From the NCBI RefSeq assembly GCF_027484205.1, contig NZ_JAIXUB010000023.1:62001-126000 (forward strand): a DNA stretch of 64,000 bases, written 5' to 3'. Shown one piece after another: positions 34,467-44,699 of the stretch (the first letter of the stretch is position 1; the number at the start of each line of letters is the position of its first letter). Below the pieces are notes generated by a model. That model saw only the letters and a list, made by a program, of their open reading frames with translations, searched no databases and was not told where the DNA came from. The translations under genes were made by a program, and so were the position numbers. The DNA comes from Flavobacterium sp. Lineage in GTDB: Bacteria; Bacteroidota; Bacteroidia; Flavobacteriales; Flavobacteriaceae.

Positions 34467-37400
34467 TTAATCTTTAATCCATTTTATAATGATGGATTTT
34501 AAATTTTCTTTTATTATAGGTTTTGAAGCATAATCGTTCATGCCTGCTTCTAAACATTTTTCCTTTTCACCAACAACCGTGCCAGCCGTAAGAGCAATGA
34601 TTGGTACATGTTTTCCTATTTCTGTTTTTCTAATTTCAATAGAAGCTTCATAGCCATTTTTAATAGGCATTTGAACATCCATTAAAATTAAATCAGGTTT
34701 TAGAATTGAAAATTTATCGACTGCTTCTTGACCATTTTCTGCTTCGTATATCGTTCCATTTGGAATGATTTGTTTTATTAGTGTTTTAGCTAAAAGCATG
34801 TTGATTTTATTGTCTTCAACAAGTAAAATTTTAAAGTTTTCATGTCCAAAATTGATATTTTCTTTTTCTTCAACAACTTCAATTTTAGCTTCTTGTTGAC
34901 TATTTTCAATATCGTTTGATGTTTTTAATTTTATGTCAAAAAAGAAATCACTTCCTTTTCCATAATCGCTCTCTAATTGTAATTTACTATTCATTAAACC
35001 AAGCAGTTGATTTGAAATAGTTAAACCTAAACCTGTACCACCAAATTTTCTTGTGGTTGAAGTATCGCCTTGTGAGAAAGAATCAAATATTTTTTGTTGG
35101 TATGCCTTTTGAATTCCAATTCCAGTATCTTTTACTGAAAAGCGAATTGTTTTTTCATCATTTTCTGTATCTTCTTTGATATTTACTGAAAGTACAACAT
35201 TTCCTTTTTCAGTAAATTTTACAGCGTTGCTTAATAAGTTTATCAATATTTGTTTTAAGCGAACACTATCAACCCAAATGTATTTAGGAACTTGATTACT
35301 AATATTTAGACTTAACTCAATTTTTTTTGTATTAGAATCATAATTAATTAGTTCAATAACTTGATTCAGTATTTCATTCAAATCATATTTTTTAATATCT
35401 AATTCAAGTTTTCCAGATTCAATTTTTGAAAAATCAAGAATGTCATTTACAATTTCCATCAATGATTTTGCCGATTGATTGATGGTGTTCATATAATTTC
35501 TTTGAATGGCTTCTAAATTTGTATTTTTCAATAAATCAGTAAATCCAATAATTCCGTTTAATGGAGTTCGTATTTCGTGACTCATATTGGCTAAAAATTC
35601 TGATTTAGCTTTGTTAGCAGCTTCTGCAAATTCTTTTGCAATAATAGCTTCTTCGGCTTCTTTTTGTTTTGTTATATCAATATAGATTCCACCAATAAAT
35701 TCAATCTTGTTATCTTTTTTAATGGCATCAGCAAATTCTTCAATCCAAACATAATTTCCTGATTTTGTTTTTATTCGGTATTTTGAATGAATTTGTTTGC
35801 CATTTTTGATGTCAGTAATTTGCTCAGAAATCACTTTGTTTTTTTCTTCAGGATGAATAAGATCTAAAAACGAAAGCGTATTGTTTAAGAAAAACTCTTT
35901 TCTATATCCTGTTAAATTTTCAATTTCATCGTTTAAATAAACTTTAGTTGATTGATCATCAAATTTTGATAAATAAACTGTGCCTGGAATATTATTAGCG
36001 ATTAATCTAAATTTTTCTTCAGTTTCAGAAATCAGGTTTTCATTTTCATAACGTTCAATTGCTGATGAAATATTGTTTGCCAATGTTTGAAGAATATTAA
36101 TTTCATCATCTGTCCAAATTCTTTCATTTGTACAATCATCAAAACCAATAAAGCCATAAAACTCTTTTTTAATAAATATTGGAATTACTAAAATCGATAA
36201 TATATCTTCTTCTGTGAGCGTTTTTTTAAATTTTAAATCTTCTAAATCTTTTACTAAAAAATTAAAATGTTTGTTTTGTTGAAGCAGTTCAATGAATTGT
36301 AAAAAATTATCGTATGAAAAGTTTTGTAATTCTTGATTATCTATTTGTGGAGATATATTTTTGTTAACCCATTCATACTTTTGACTTACCGTTCTTTGTT
36401 TTGAGTCGTTAGTGAAGAAGTAAACACGATCGACTCTCGATGCTTTTCCAATGATTTCAAGAGTTTCATTACAGTTGTGAAATATATTTTTATTACTAAT
36501 AAAACTGTTTGTAATATTTGCTAATGCAGAAAGTAATTCGCTTTTGTATTCTAGTTTTCTTTCTGCTTCAATTCTGTGATTTGTTTCAATGGCAATGGCA
36601 ATAAAATCGCAAATACTTCTTGAAAAGTTAATATCTTCTGTATCCCAATTTTTAATTTTTGTAGTTGATTCAAAACATAAAATACCAATGAGTTTTCCTC
36701 CAGAATATATTGGTGAATCAAGCATTGAAAGTATACTGTTTTTTGGAAAATATTCTGCCCAAAATTCGCTTGTATCATTGTTTTTATAGACATCACTTGC
36801 AATGATTTGGTTTTCTGTTTCAATAGCTTCAAAATATGTTGGGAAATCTTTTTTATGAAGAACAAATCCTTTTTCATAATAATTCTTATTTGCTAAAAAC
36901 AATTTTCCGCAAACAATTTTATCATCATAATAATTCCAGAAACTAACGCGATTAATATCAACTTTTTCAGCAACAATTTTTAGCAAGTAGTTTAAAAAAT
37001 CATCAAAATTTTCTTGACCTGAAAAACTTTTTATAGTTAATTGTTTGATGACATCATTGTACTTTCTAACTTTTTTTTCTCTCCTTGAAGCTTCAATTTC
37101 AATGTTTTTTATAATCGTAATATCTCTTGCAATTACTGTATAACCTATTATTTTCCCTATCTCATTTCGTTTAATAGAAACGTTTTGTGATAACCATATG
37201 GTTTCATTATTTTTATTTATAATTGGAAAAATTAGTGTTTCAAAACTTGTTATTTCTTTTAATGGTTTTGAATAAAATGCGACTACTTTTTCTTTGTAGT
37301 CTTTTCTAATAAAATCTGTAAAATGTCGGCAATACATTTCTTCTAATGTATAACCCATTATATTTTCGGAATGTTTGTTTATAAAAGTATAATTTCCGTC

Positions 37401-38507
37401 AATATCAGTTTCATAGATAATGTCATTAGCACTTTCAATTAAATTTCTATGTTGATTTTGAATGTGAATTTGCTCTGTAACATCTTGCCCAATTCCAATA
37501 ATTAAATTTTCATTGAACATTTTATCTTTCCATTGGATGTATTTATATTCACCATTTTTACATTTTAAACGTCTTACATACAATCGGTTATCAATATAGT
37601 TTTTATGATAATCTTCTCCAATAAATTCAGAATCTTGAGTTAATTCCCAAAATTTCATTCCCATAACTTCATCAGGTTCATATCCCAAAAAATTAGTTAT
37701 TTGATCGCTACAATAAGAAACTTCACCTTTTTTATTTGTTGCAATAGTTAATGAGTTTCCTTTATTTACAATTTCGTTTGCAAATAAAAATTTATTTTTT
37801 GTGTTTACAAGTGCAATATGTCTTGCCATGTGAATAGCTATAATTGCTAAAAAGGAACAAAATAAAATTACAACCAAATTAGGAGTAATGTAGTTTTGAT
37901 TATAAATACCAATAGTGAACAAAAGTGTTATAGTTGAAAAAACCCAATACTGAACAACACTTTTAAAAGTATTATAGGACAAAAAGAAAGCAATTATCAA
38001 TTCGACATAGGAAACTAAGTCAAATTGAAATAAAAGTATTCTAAAATAAGTAGTTATGAAGTATAATAAATATAATGAGGTGAAGATATAATTGAGATAG
38101 TTTTTAATTATTTTTGTTTTTGTACTAATTAAATAGATTGATATCAATACTAATCCAAAAATGAAATTGGGTATAAAAAATGAATTTGTTCTTACTTTAA
38201 AAACCTCAAAAACGAGTTCTACTAATGGAAGTATGATTCCTAAAAAAAGTAAGTAAAGATTGTACTGTTCTTCTTTTGGTTCAAATTCTGAAAAATTATT
38301 GTTGAAATGCAGTTGAATTTTATTTGTTTTATCAGCAATAGTATAGATTAAATACAAAATCAAAACCACAATTGCTGTTAAAATCCATCCATTGCTGTAG
38401 AAGAATCCTTTAGATAAGTTGATAGTTAATGCAGAGTTAAATGCAAATAAGCATTTTTGTATACTTAAATTTATTAAATAATAAAACAAATTTATAGTGT
38501 TTGGCAT
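34467..38507 (-). CDS. Large PAS/GAF hybrid sensor histidine kinase with receiver domain
   Basis: 1346 residues. About six to seven membrane helices at the N-terminus (about 30-240), three PAS domains (about 245-350, 355-475 and 850-980, each with FLGYEPDEV, MGYTLEEM or TGYRKEFF), two GAF-like domains between them, then HisKA (His977 in ANMSHEIRTPLNGI), HATPase_c (NLLSNAVKF, DTGIGI, GTGLGLTI) and a receiver (Asp1277 in LMDVQMPIKNG). An intracellular multi-sensor kinase; inputs unknown. No response regulator beside it; output is presumably through phosphorelay. Flavobacterial genomes often carry several such kinases. Confidence 0.92.
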   Translation of the reverse strand: MPNTINLFYYLINLSIQKCLFAFNSALTINLSKGFFYSNGWILTAIVVLILYLIYTIADKTNKIQLHFNNNFSEFEPKEEQYNLYLLFLGIILPLVELVFEVFKVRTNSFFIPNFIFGLVLISIYLISTKTKIIKNYLNYIFTSLYLLYFITTYFRILLFQFDLVSYVELIIAFFLSYNTFKSVVQYWVFSTITLLFTIGIYNQNYITPNLVVILFCSFLAIIAIHMARHIALVNTKNKFLFANEIVNKGNSLTIATNKKGEVSYCSDQITNFLGYEPDEVMGMKFWELTQDSEFIGEDYHKNYIDNRLYVRRLKCKNGEYKYIQWKDKMFNENLIIGIGQDVTEQIHIQNQHRNLIESANDIIYETDIDGNYTFINKHSENIMGYTLEEMYCRHFTDFIRKDYKEKVVAFYSKPLKEITSFETLIFPIINKNNETIWLSQNVSIKRNEIGKIIGYTVIARDITIIKNIEIEASRREKKVRKYNDVIKQLTIKSFSGQENFDDFLNYLLKIVAEKVDINRVSFWNYYDDKIVCGKLFLANKNYYEKGFVLHKKDFPTYFEAIETENQIIASDVYKNNDTSEFWAEYFPKNSILSMLDSPIYSGGKLIGILCFESTTKIKNWDTEDINFSRSICDFIAIAIETNHRIEAERKLEYKSELLSALANITNSFISNKNIFHNCNETLEIIGKASRVDRVYFFTNDSKQRTVSQKYEWVNKNISPQIDNQELQNFSYDNFLQFIELLQQNKHFNFLVKDLEDLKFKKTLTEEDILSILVIPIFIKKEFYGFIGFDDCTNERIWTDDEINILQTLANNISSAIERYENENLISETEEKFRLIANNIPGTVYLSKFDDQSTKVYLNDEIENLTGYRKEFFLNNTLSFLDLIHPEEKNKVISEQITDIKNGKQIHSKYRIKTKSGNYVWIEEFADAIKKDNKIEFIGGIYIDITKQKEAEEAIIAKEFAEAANKAKSEFLANMSHEIRTPLNGIIGFTDLLKNTNLEAIQRNYMNTINQSAKSLMEIVNDILDFSKIESGKLELDIKKYDLNEILNQVIELINYDSNTKKIELSLNISNQVPKYIWVDSVRLKQILINLLSNAVKFTEKGNVVLSVNIKEDTENDEKTIRFSVKDTGIGIQKAYQQKIFDSFSQGDTSTTRKFGGTGLGLTISNQLLGLMNSKLQLESDYGKGSDFFFDIKLKTSNDIENSQQEAKIEVVEEKENINFGHENFKILLVEDNKINMLLAKTLIKQIIPNGTIYEAENGQEAVDKFSILKPDLILMDVQMPIKNGYEASIEIRKTEIGKHVPIIALTAGTVVGEKEKCLEAGMNDYASKPIIKENLKSIIIKWIKD

Positions 38508-38564
38508 CTAACAAGGAATTGATTTGTAAAGCAATATACAAATTTTATCGATATTTTACAAAAT

Positions 38565-39893
38565 TTAAAGCCAATTCAATATTTTTTTAAGAGATTTTAT
38601 CTTCTCTTTATAAGGAGCATAACGTAAAGGTAAATCTAACCATGTTCCTTTTTTTACAATCCCTTTTTTATGTGAAAAGGTTTCAAAACTCATTTTCCCA
38701 TGGTATGCACCAATGCCACTATGACCAACACCTCCAAAAGGTAAACGATTATTTGAAAAATGAATTACTGTATCGTTAATACATCCACCACCAAAAGAGT
38801 GTTTATTCATGATTTGTTTTGCCCATTTTATATTGTTTGAAAATACATATAAGGCAAGAGGTTTCTCATAGTTGGAAATAATGGTATCGATTTCAAATTC
38901 ATTTTCATAACTTAATATGGGTAATATTGGTCCAAAAATTTCATCTTGCATCACTAAGCTCTCTAGTTTTGGTTCGTTTAATAAAGTAGGAGCAATGTAG
39001 TTTTCTGCTTCTATGATTTTTCCACCATATAAAATAGTTTCATTTTCTAAAAATGAAGCCTGTCGTTTCCAATTTTTATTATTTATAATTCTTGCAAAGT
39101 CCAATGATTTTTCAGGATTTTCACCATAAGCAAGAACGATTTCTTCTTTTAAAGCATCAATTAATTTTGACTTAATTTTGGTTTTAACCAATATATAATC
39201 TGGTGCAATACAAGTTTGTCCTGCGTTGATAAATTTTCCCCAAACGATTCTTTTGGCAGTGAGTTTTAAATTGCAATTTTCATCAACAATACATGGATTT
39301 TTTCCTCCAAGTTCAAGAGTAACTGGTGTTAGAAATTGTGAAGCAGCTTTAGCAACAATTTTTCCAACGGCTACACTTCCGGTAAAGAATATGTAATCCC
39401 AACGTTGTGCTAAAAGTTTTTCAGAAACTTCAATTCCACCTTCAATTACTGTAACGTGTTCTTTATCAAAAACTTCCGAAACTATTTTTGAAATTATTTC
39501 AGAGGTATTCGGAGTTAGTTCTGATGGTTTTATTACGACTTGATTTCCTGCTGCAACAGCTGCAATTAAAGGACAAAGTGCTAACTGATATGGATAATTC
39601 CATGGAGAAATGATTAAAACTTTTCCATATGGTTCGCTTAAAATATAATCTGACGATGGGAAATTTAATAAAGAAGGCAAAACCCATTTAGGTTTTGCCC
39701 ATTTATTGATGTTTTTTATAGTATGTTTTAAATCGGAAATAACATAACTTGTTTCAGTTGCAACGGCTTCAAATTCGGGTTTTTTAAAGTCGTTGAAAAG
39801 TGCTGTAACAATTTCATTTTCATACTTAATTATGAATTTTAGAAGTTGTTTCAGTTTATCTTTTCTGTAACTAATATTTGTTTTAAATTCCAT
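38565..39893 (-). CDS. Aldehyde dehydrogenase (ALDH3-like short form)
   Basis: 442 residues. Oxidises an aldehyde with NAD(P). PSELTPNTSEI, FTGSVAVGKIVAKAAS, catalytic Glu in TLELGGKNPCIVDE, catalytic Cys in NAGQTCIAPDYIL, FGPILPI and the closing RLPFGGVGHSGIGAYHGKMSFETFSH show a complete ALDH3 type, with a C-terminal hydrophobic stretch (APYKEKIKSLKKILNWL) that may touch the membrane. Substrate probably a fatty or medium aldehyde; not proven. Three nt from the DUF5723 gene on the same strand, so likely co-transcribed. Confidence 0.92.
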   Translation of the reverse strand: MEFKTNISYRKDKLKQLLKFIIKYENEIVTALFNDFKKPEFEAVATETSYVISDLKHTIKNINKWAKPKWVLPSLLNFPSSDYILSEPYGKVLIISPWNYPYQLALCPLIAAVAAGNQVVIKPSELTPNTSEIISKIVSEVFDKEHVTVIEGGIEVSEKLLAQRWDYIFFTGSVAVGKIVAKAASQFLTPVTLELGGKNPCIVDENCNLKLTAKRIVWGKFINAGQTCIAPDYILVKTKIKSKLIDALKEEIVLAYGENPEKSLDFARIINNKNWKRQASFLENETILYGGKIIEAENYIAPTLLNEPKLESLVMQDEIFGPILPILSYENEFEIDTIISNYEKPLALYVFSNNIKWAKQIMNKHSFGGGCINDTVIHFSNNRLPFGGVGHSGIGAYHGKMSFETFSHKKGIVKKGTWLDLPLRYAPYKEKIKSLKKILNWL

Positions 39894-39896
39894 GTT

Positions 39897-41312
39897 TTAT
39901 AAGAAAGCCCATCTAAATCCTGTGTAAATATCAGCTTGTTTACTATCGTTTGCCAATGCAGTTATAATTGAACCTGAACCTAAATAAAAACCTCCAAGTC
40001 TTAATCCTACACCTGCATTAAATCCTGAAACTTCACTGTTTGTTAATGGTGCATAAACTTCAAAGAAACCTGTGTTGAATCGTGGAGTAATTGTAAGAAT
40101 GTTTTGTGCAGTAATTTGATCATTATTTGAATCATCAGTAAGTTTTTGTTGAATAAAACCAGAAACAAACAGTTTTGAAACCAATTTTAAATCAGCATAA
40201 GCTGTAAATGTAGTAGGAAGTTTTACTTTGAAATCTTTTTTCTCTGCTTGTGTTTTATTTAAATATCCTTCACTTATTAAAATTGCTTCAACTTCATCAA
40301 GACTTTCTACATTTTCAAATATGCTTAAATCTAAACCAGGATTGGCTATGGTTGCATTTGGAATATTCAATACATAATCTGTTGAATAATTATTATCGTC
40401 TTTGAATGTCATCGAACCTATGTTTCTAATAGACATTCCAGCGTTTAATTTGTATTTGTTTTTGTACTGATTTTTAATTTTTTTAACAGCTTTTTCATCT
40501 GATTCATCAATGTCTTTTACATCGTCTTTCCATTGGTAATTAAAACCTAAATCGGTTGCAAATCCATTCATACCACCAAATACGGATTTAGAATAATCAT
40601 CAAAATTTGAAAAACTATCAGCTAAACCACCAGAATATGCTATATTTAATGATGCGTTTGAAACACCACTCAAATAAGCAGTTGTTCCTACATTAGTAAT
40701 TGTTCCCGAAAATTTATCTAAACCTAAGTTAGCATACGAACCAGGAAATAATAATTTGAATGTTGCACCAACATTAAATTTATGTTTTTCAGAATCCATA
40801 ATATTTCTTGAAGCAGAAAAAGCAACTTCACCCCAAGTCGTACCGTTTATTCTTTGATTATAATTATTATTGATTGTAGTTGGCGCTAAAATGCTGCTTA
40901 TGCCTGAGTTTGCAATTGCTTCTCCAATTTTCGTATCAATATCAACAAGGTCAAGTTTTCCCGTAGCTTTTGTATAAAATCCGAAACCCCATTTTTTGTG
41001 TTTTACAGCAACACCAATTCCATACAATTCCATATCAAAACGGGCGTTAACAGGCTCACTTCCTGTAAAAATTAACTCTTCAAAATCAGTATCAGATGTT
41101 AAATCGCTAAAACCAATTTTATTGTTGGCAACATTAAAACTTCCGCCAAAAATATTGACTTCAAATCGATTAGACATATTGTTCAATTCCGAAGGATTGA
41201 TTCCAGCATTTAAAATTCCGACACGACTTGAAGTGCTTAAACCTGCAAAGTGTTCTTGAGAATGAACACCAATTGCTGCTAATAAAAGTGTAACTAAAAT
41301 TGATTTTTTCAT
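39897..41312 (-). CDS. DUF5723 outer-membrane protein
   Basis: 471 residues with a cleaved signal peptide (1-18, AIGVHSQ). The mature protein is a membrane beta barrel: many short amphipathic strands, start EHFAGLSTSSRVGILNAGINPSELN, GLSLRNIGSMTF-type segments and a final GGFYLGSGSIITAL ... GFRWAFL that ends in an aromatic residue, the OMP end signal. Function unknown; such proteins are found in the Bacteroidota outer membrane. Placed directly before the aldehyde dehydrogenase gene, perhaps in one transcript by spacing, though the functional link is unclear. Confidence 0.8.
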   Translation of the reverse strand: MKKSILVTLLLAAIGVHSQEHFAGLSTSSRVGILNAGINPSELNNMSNRFEVNIFGGSFNVANNKIGFSDLTSDTDFEELIFTGSEPVNARFDMELYGIGVAVKHKKWGFGFYTKATGKLDLVDIDTKIGEAIANSGISSILAPTTINNNYNQRINGTTWGEVAFSASRNIMDSEKHKFNVGATFKLLFPGSYANLGLDKFSGTITNVGTTAYLSGVSNASLNIAYSGGLADSFSNFDDYSKSVFGGMNGFATDLGFNYQWKDDVKDIDESDEKAVKKIKNQYKNKYKLNAGMSIRNIGSMTFKDDNNYSTDYVLNIPNATIANPGLDLSIFENVESLDEVEAILISEGYLNKTQAEKKDFKVKLPTTFTAYADLKLVSKLFVSGFIQQKLTDDSNNDQITAQNILTITPRFNTGFFEVYAPLTNSEVSGFNAGVGLRLGGFYLGSGSIITALANDSKQADIYTGFRWAFL

Positions 41313-41391
41313 AAAATAGATTTTTGATATAGGTTTAATAACAAATCAAACGGATAAAACCCTAAATGATTGTGATGTAAAAATACATTTT

Positions 41392-42087
41392 TTAAATGGA
41401 ATTCCAAATAGCGTCCGATGGAGTAGGAGCAATTATTTCGATTTTTTCTTTAGAAACGGGATGCACGAATGCTAATTTTCGGGCATGAAGATGAATTCCT
41501 CCATCAGGATTGCTTCGGTCAAAGCCATATTTTAAATCACCTTTTATTGGGCAACCAATGGCTTGTAATTGCGCTCGAATTTGATGATGACGACCGGTGT
41601 GAAGATTGATTTCTAAAGCAAAATAGTTATTTAATTCTTTTATGATTTTATAATCTAAAGACGCTTTTTTGCTTTCAGGAACTTCTTTTAAATGCGCTTT
41701 TGAAGTATTGTTTTTTTCGTTTCTTTTCAGAAAATGAATTAAATTATCTTCGTTTTTTGGTGGTTTGTTTTTTACAACTGCCCAATAGGTTTTGTTGGTT
41801 TCACGTTCGCTAAACATTTTGTTCAAACGTTCCAATGCTTTGCTTGTTTTAGCAAAAACTACAATTCCGGTTGTTGGCCTATCCAATCGATGAACAACGC
41901 CTAAAAAAACTTCGCCAGGTTTGTTGTACTTTTCTTTAATATATTCTTTAACAACTTCAGACAACGGTTTATCTCCAGTTTTATCACCTTGTACAATATC
42001 GCCAACACGCTTGTTAATCACAACAATATGATTGTCTTCGTGAAGAATTTGTAGGTTATCTTTTGTAGATACTATTTTTTCTGCCAT
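41392..42087 (-). CDS. RluA-family pseudouridine synthase
   Basis: 231 residues. Isomerises uridine in rRNA or tRNA. HEDNHIVVINKRVGDIVQGD, catalytic loop GVVHRLDRPTTGIVVFAKTSKAL with the Asp of RLDR, then ALEINLHTGRHHQIRAQLQAIGCPIKGDLKYG. It is single-domain, without the S4 domain of RluD, and shorter than RluC or RluD, so it resembles RluA/TruC; the target site is not decided. 21 nt from panB on the same strand, so probably one transcript with it. Confidence 0.9.
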   Translation of the reverse strand: MAEKIVSTKDNLQILHEDNHIVVINKRVGDIVQGDKTGDKPLSEVVKEYIKEKYNKPGEVFLGVVHRLDRPTTGIVVFAKTSKALERLNKMFSERETNKTYWAVVKNKPPKNEDNLIHFLKRNEKNNTSKAHLKEVPESKKASLDYKIIKELNNYFALEINLHTGRHHQIRAQLQAIGCPIKGDLKYGFDRSNPDGGIHLHARKLAFVHPVSKEKIEIIAPTPSDAIWNSI

Positions 42088-42108
42088 CTAATTTCTGAAA
42101 TCTGCTAT

Positions 42109-42927
42109 CTAATACTGTTCATTAGCATTCGGAAAATCTTGACTTTTTACATCGGCAACATAATTCCCAATAGCTTTTGTCATTTGATCGTATAAATCTA
42201 AATAACGACGTAAGAATCTTGGACTGAATTCATTGTTCATTCCTAGCATATCATGAATTACAAGAACTTGACCGTCAACACCACTTCCGGCACCAATTCC
42301 AATTACAGGAATGGAAATACTTTTAGCTACTTTTTCGGCTAAATGCGCAGGTATTTTTTCTAAAACCAAAGCAAAACATCCTAATTTTTCTAATAATTTA
42401 GCATCTTCTAAAAGTTTTTCTGCTTCAGCATCTTCTTTAGCACGAACGGTGTAAGTACCAAATTTATATATAGATTGAGGTGTTAAACCTAAATGTCCCA
42501 TAACAGGAATCCCAGCGTTTAAAATCTTTTTAATTGAATCTTTAATTTCACTTCCGCCTTCTAATTTTACTGCATGTCCACCAGATTCCTTCATAATTCT
42601 AATAGAGGATCGCAAAGCTTCTTTTGGATCTGATTGATAACTTCCAAAAGGTAAATCTACAACAACTAATGCACGATCAATAGCTCGAACTACGCTAGAA
42701 GCATGATAAATCATTTGGTCTAGAGTAATTGGCAAAGTAGTTTCGTGTCCAGCCATAACATTACTAGCTGAATCTCCAACAAGAATTACATCAACACCAG
42801 CAGTATCAACGATTTTTGCCATTGTAAAATCATAAGCCGTTAGCATTGAAATTTTTTCGCCATTGGCTTTCATTTCAATTAATGATTTGGTTGTAATTCG
42901 TTTGTAATCTTTTTTAGCTACTGACAT
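42109..42927 (-). CDS. panB: 3-methyl-2-oxobutanoate hydroxymethyltransferase
   Basis: 272 residues. Transfers hydroxymethyl from 5,10-methylene-THF to 2-oxoisovalerate, giving ketopantoate for CoA synthesis. TIM-barrel motifs are clear: [69 protein letters not shown] and [20 protein letters not shown], including the Mg-binding Asp of GDSA and the Glu of LEGG. Length is the family norm. Followed by the RluA gene. ATG 42927; the upstream divergent gene is 137 nt away. Confidence 0.96.
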   Translation of the reverse strand: MSVAKKDYKRITTKSLIEMKANGEKISMLTAYDFTMAKIVDTAGVDVILVGDSASNVMAGHETTLPITLDQMIYHASSVVRAIDRALVVVDLPFGSYQSDPKEALRSSIRIMKESGGHAVKLEGGSEIKDSIKKILNAGIPVMGHLGLTPQSIYKFGTYTVRAKEDAEAEKLLEDAKLLEKLGCFALVLEKIPAHLAEKVAKSISIPVIGIGAGSGVDGQVLVIHDMLGMNNEFSPRFLRRYLDLYDQMTKAIGNYVADVKSQDFPNANEQY

Positions 42928-43063
42928 ATTTGGACTTCTTTGATGATTAGATTTTTAGACTTCATAGATTAAGAGGTTGTAAAAGTAATAAAATCGATTA
43001 GTTTTGTAATAAATACAATGAAAAATATACTAATATTTATAGCAACTTTTAAAGTACTATTTT

Positions 43064-43513
43064 ATGAAAAAATCAATTCTAATTATTTGTTTGATTTTTA
43101 CCACTTCATTTCAAGCACAAAATCAAGAAATTCAAAAGGTCATTGAAACTTTTTTTGAGGGTTTTCATGCAAAAGATACTATCAAATTAAAATCAGTTTG
43201 TTCCGATAAAATTATGATGCAATCGATTATGGAAAATGCAAAAGGTGCAAAATTATCTGATGAATCGACTAAAGAATTCTATAATTCAATAGCTACTATT
43301 CCACCTAATTTTAATTTTGAAGAAAAAATTTTAAGTTATTCTATTCAAGTTGATGGAACTATGGCTCATGCTTGGACACCTTATGAATTCTATATCGATG
43401 GAAAATTAAGTCACTCAGGCGTAAATGCTTTCACACTTTTTAAAGAAAATGGTTCCGAAGCTTCGAGATGGAAAATTATTTATGTAATTGATACAAGAAG
43501 GAAATCTTTATAA
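43064..43513 (+). CDS. Secreted SnoaL/NTF2-like protein
   Basis: 149 residues with a signal peptide (1-18, TTSFQAQ). The rest is an NTF2/SnoaL-like cone: IETFFEGFHAKDTIKLKSVCSDKIMM, then FNFEEKILSYSIQVDGTMAHAWTPYEFYIDGKLSHSGVNAFTLFKENG and ASRWKIIYVIDTRR, matching the family's helix-then-sheet order. Such proteins can be enzymes or binding domains; no active-site signature shows. Periplasmic. Stands before the potassium-type cluster but is separated from it by about 75 nt and its own promoter-like box. Confidence 0.8.
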   Translation: MKKSILIICLIFTTSFQAQNQEIQKVIETFFEGFHAKDTIKLKSVCSDKIMMQSIMENAKGAKLSDESTKEFYNSIATIPPNFNFEEKILSYSIQVDGTMAHAWTPYEFYIDGKLSHSGVNAFTLFKENGSEASRWKIIYVIDTRRKSL

Positions 43514-43565
43514 AATCTTTATACTTTCTATTCAGAATACTATTTTTTACTTATAACTATCGCCG

Positions 43566-43573
43566 TAACTTTG
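43566..43573 (+). promoter_or_regulatory. Putative -7 box of the KdpD-like cluster
   Basis: TAACTTTG fits TAnnTTTG, 16 nt ahead of the kinase ATG; a TTTTTT stretch at 43543-43548 is the only candidate -33. Would yield a very short leader. Confidence 0.45.
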
Positions 43574-43589
43574 TCAAAAATTAATAACA

Positions 43590-44699
43590 ATGGACAAGTT
43601 ATTTAAAAAGAGTTCGATTAATCCTTATCTAATCAGTTTTTTATCTGTTGGAATTGTTTCTTTGTTGTGCTTATTGATAAGAGATAAAATAGATTATAGA
43701 ATTGTGGGTTACCTTCTTTTAGTTGTAGTTTCCATTCTTGCTATTTTTCTTGAAATAAAGCCGGTTTTATTAGCGGCTATTTTGAGTGCTTTGGCTTTGG
43801 ATTATTTATTTATAAATCCCTACTACACTTTGCATATCGATAGTGCTGAAGATGCTTTTTTACTAATCATGTTTTTCATAATTGCTTTAATCAATGCGGT
43901 TTTGACCAATAAGTTCAGAATTATGCAAAAGGCAATTCATATCAAAGAAACACGTGCTAATACTTTAAAATTATATAATACTTTACTAGATTCACTTTCA
44001 CACGAATTGAGAACTCCAATTGCTGCGATTCTTGGTTCTATTGATACCTTGCAACAAAAAAATGTAAATTTATCTACTGAAACGCAACAAAAATTGCATA
44101 ATGAAATAGAAATAGCTTCGATGAAATTAAATTATCAAGTTGAGAATCTGTTGAATATGTCGCGTTTAGAGTCTGGTTACATGCAACCAAAATTAGACTG
44201 GTGCGATATAAAAGAAATTATTTACAATGTGTGTAATCGACTTTCTGAAGAAACCAAAGATCATAAAATCAACTATTTAATTGACGAAAATTTACCGCTT
44301 TTCAAACTTGATTATGGTTTGATGGAACAAATAATTTATAATTTAGTTTATAATGGTTCACAACATACACCAAAAGGTGCAAAAATTGAAATTACTGCAA
44401 AATATGATGTAGATGTAGATTTTGATACTCATATTGATTTGATAAAAAAATGTATCATCACTATTTCAGATGATGGATATGGTTTTCCATCAGATGAAAT
44501 TAATAGAGCTTTTGATAAATTTTACCGATTCAAAAATTCTAAAACAGGCGGAACAGGATTGGGTTTGTCTATTGTGAAAGGATTTGTAGAAGCTCAAAAC
44601 GGAACTATAAATTTAAAAAACAATGAAAATGGAGGAGCAACTTTTGAATTGATTTTTAATGCAGAATGTTTATCAATTAATTCCTTAAAAAATGAATAA
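43590..44699 (+). CDS. Short KdpD-like sensor histidine kinase
   Basis: 369 residues, against about 890 for full KdpD. Four close membrane helices (about 13-30, 38-54, 58-75, 88-106: the DUF4118 unit), then HisKA with His138 in LSHELRTPIAAILGSIDTL and HATPase_c (NLVYNGSQHTPKGA, ISDDGYGF, GTGLGLSIVKGFV). The N-terminal KdpD sensor and USP-like domains are absent, so it corresponds to KdpD residues after the cytoplasmic sensor. Partner of the KdpE-like regulator, which overlaps by 8 nt. Probably monitors K+ or membrane or osmotic state for the kup cluster. Inference from context. Confidence 0.88.
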   Translation: MDKLFKKSSINPYLISFLSVGIVSLLCLLIRDKIDYRIVGYLLLVVVSILAIFLEIKPVLLAAILSALALDYLFINPYYTLHIDSAEDAFLLIMFFIIALINAVLTNKFRIMQKAIHIKETRANTLKLYNTLLDSLSHELRTPIAAILGSIDTLQQKNVNLSTETQQKLHNEIEIASMKLNYQVENLLNMSRLESGYMQPKLDWCDIKEIIYNVCNRLSEETKDHKINYLIDENLPLFKLDYGLMEQIIYNLVYNGSQHTPKGAKIEITAKYDVDVDFDTHIDLIKKCIITISDDGYGFPSDEINRAFDKFYRFKNSKTGGTGLGLSIVKGFVEAQNGTINLKNNENGGATFELIFNAECLSINSLKNE